NCBI RefSeq assembly: GCF_002794255.1
Contig: NZ_PGGW01000067.1
Coordinates: 248,001 to 312,000, forward strand
Reading direction: 5' to 3'
DNA length: 64,000 nt
Origin: Streptomyces carminius
GTDB taxonomy: Bacteria > Actinomycetota > Actinomycetes > Streptomycetales > Streptomycetaceae
Part shown: one piece after another, positions 63,286 to 64,000 of the stretch
Position numbering within the stretch: position 1 is the first letter of the stretch
Layout: every line of letters begins with the position of its first letter
Translations under genes and position numbers: made by a program
The notes under the pieces: generated by a model
Told to the model about the DNA's origin: nothing
Database searches by the model: none
Seen by the model: only the letters and a program-made list of their open reading frames with translations

Positions 63286-64000
63286 GTGCGATTCCTCAAC
63301 GACCAGCGGCCCCCGTACGACCTCACCTACGACGACGTCTTCATGGTGCCGGGCCGCTCCGCGGTCGGCTCCCGGCACGCGGTGGACCTGTCGACCCCGG
63401 ACGGCAGCGGCACCACCGTGCCGCTCGTCGTGGCCAACATGACCGCGGTCGCGGGGCGCCGGATGGCCGAGACGGTCGCCCGCCGCGGCGGGCTGGCGGT
63501 CATCCCGCAGGACATCCCCCTCGACGTGGTCACCGAGGTGGTCTCCTGGGTCAAGCGGCGCCACCTGGTCCTGGACACCCCCATTGTGCTGGCGCCCACC
63601 GCCACCACCGGCGAGGCGCTGGCCCTGCTGCACAAGCGGGCGCACGGCGCGGGCGTCGTCACCGAGGACGGGCGGCCGGTCGGCGTCGTCACCGAGTCCG
63701 ACCTGACCGGAGTGGACCGCTTCACCCAGCTGCACCAGGTCATGACCCGGGAGATGCTGCTGCTGGACGCCGGCATCGACCCGCGCGAGGCGTTCACCCG
63801 CCTGGACACCGCGCACCGCCGGGTCGCGCCCGCCGTGGACGCCGACGGGCGCCTGGTGGGCATCCTCACCCGCAAGGGCGCCCTGCGCGCCACCCTCTAC
63901 ACCCCCGCGACCGACGACCGGGGCGGACTGCGGATCGCCGCCGCCCTCGGCATCAACGGCGACGTCGCCGGCCGGGCCGAGGGGCTGCTGGCCGCCGGGG
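63286..64000 (+). CDS. guaB1: GuaB1 family IMP dehydrogenase-related protein (3' end outside window)
   Basis: The reading frame runs off the window end, with 238 full codons visible. GTG 63286 gives RFLNDQRPPYDLTYDDVFMVPGRSAVGSR (in parts), which I recognise as actinobacterial GuaB1, a protein of the IMPDH/GMP reductase family shown in mycobacteria to act as a GMP reductase. VPLVVANMTAVAGRRMAETVARRGGLAVIPQD is the start of the barrel. Two CBS-like segments follow (about 95-205, AGVVTEDGRPVGVVTESDL and APAVDADGRLVGILTRKGALR). GACAAT (63273-63278) lies 7 nt before the GTG, a probable leaderless promoter. Confidence 0.93.
   Translation, partial: MRFLNDQRPPYDLTYDDVFMVPGRSAVGSRHAVDLSTPDGSGTTVPLVVANMTAVAGRRMAETVARRGGLAVIPQDIPLDVVTEVVSWVKRRHLVLDTPIVLAPTATTGEALALLHKRAHGAGVVTEDGRPVGVVTESDLTGVDRFTQLHQVMTREMLLLDAGIDPREAFTRLDTAHRRVAPAVDADGRLVGILTRKGALRATLYTPATDDRGGLRIAAALGINGDVAGRAEGLLAAG

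Overview
The window is a 64 kb piece of a very GC-rich actinobacterial chromosome, almost certainly Streptomyces or a close relative. Supporting evidence is the strong G/C bias at third codon positions, frequent GTG/TTG starts, long runs of genes joined by ATGA/GTGA overlaps, an unmistakable BldD with its c-di-GMP residues, actinobacterial IHF (sIHF), zinc-ribbon-less S4, and a gene order (pdxST-yebC-ruvCAB-secDF-apt-relA ... alaS-ruvX-mltG-aro-efp-nusB-bldD-pyr-ihf-gmk-rpoZ-coaBC-metK-priA-fmt-rsmB-rpe-guaB1) that I know as the conserved Streptomyces core. I see no rRNA or tRNA gene, CRISPR array, insertion sequence, prophage or secondary-metabolite cluster.

Layout. 1-12.3 kb: PLP synthesis (pdxS partial, pdxT), YebC, Holliday-junction processing (ruvCAB), Sec accessory proteins (yajC, secD, secF), purine salvage (apt) and stringent response (relA). 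12.5-14.1 kb: a small accessory pair, a TetR regulator divergent from a short-chain dehydrogenase, with two operator-like palindromes between them and a 66-bp perfect palindrome closing the unit. 14.1-23.6 kb: DUF349 protein, membrane-anchored cyclophilin, MBL hydrolase, hisS, VKOR-type thiol oxidoreductase, rarA, an iron-box-controlled HugZ-like gene divergent from rpsD, and two small membrane-associated proteins. 23.6-36.7 kb: alaS-ruvX-mltG, aroE and aroC-aroK-aroB, a P-loop protein, a degenerate M24 peptidase homologue, efp, nusB, and convergent bldD. 36.8-47.3 kb: pyrimidine biosynthesis (pyrR-pyrB-pyrC-membrane protein-carA-carB, a strong hairpin, then pyrD-pyrF). 47.7-57.7 kb: ihf, gmk, rpoZ, coaBC, metK, priA, a small HTH protein, fmt, rsmB. 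57.8-61.3 kb: a two-component system with a divergent small membrane protein/ABC ATPase pair and a small downstream ORF. 61.3-64 kb: rpe, a SorC-type regulator and guaB1 (cut by the window end).

The most informative signals are regulatory. First, a composite promoter module occurs twice around the two-component system: a 20-bp box with 18/20 identity, then GGATCG and a -10 hexamer at matching spacings. One copy faces the small membrane protein/ABC pair and the other faces a 70-codon ORF predicted to encode a membrane peptide, which suggests a compact, possibly undescribed regulon. Second, ruvC, rarA and priA each carry a RecA-NDp (PafBC-type) DNA-damage promoter, tying three repair/replication-restart loci in this window together. 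Third, there is a DmdR/IdeR iron box in the HugZ-like/rpsD divergent region, paired BldD boxes at bldD, and a PyrR-type RNA loop overlapping a Shine-Dalgarno-sequestering hairpin at pyrR. Several genes (pepP-like, gmk, rpe, guaB1, tetR, rarA, priA) have a -10 hexamer 6-8 nt before the start codon and no usable Shine-Dalgarno sequence, as expected for leaderless mRNAs. All functional statements come from reading the sequence and family knowledge; no search was run.
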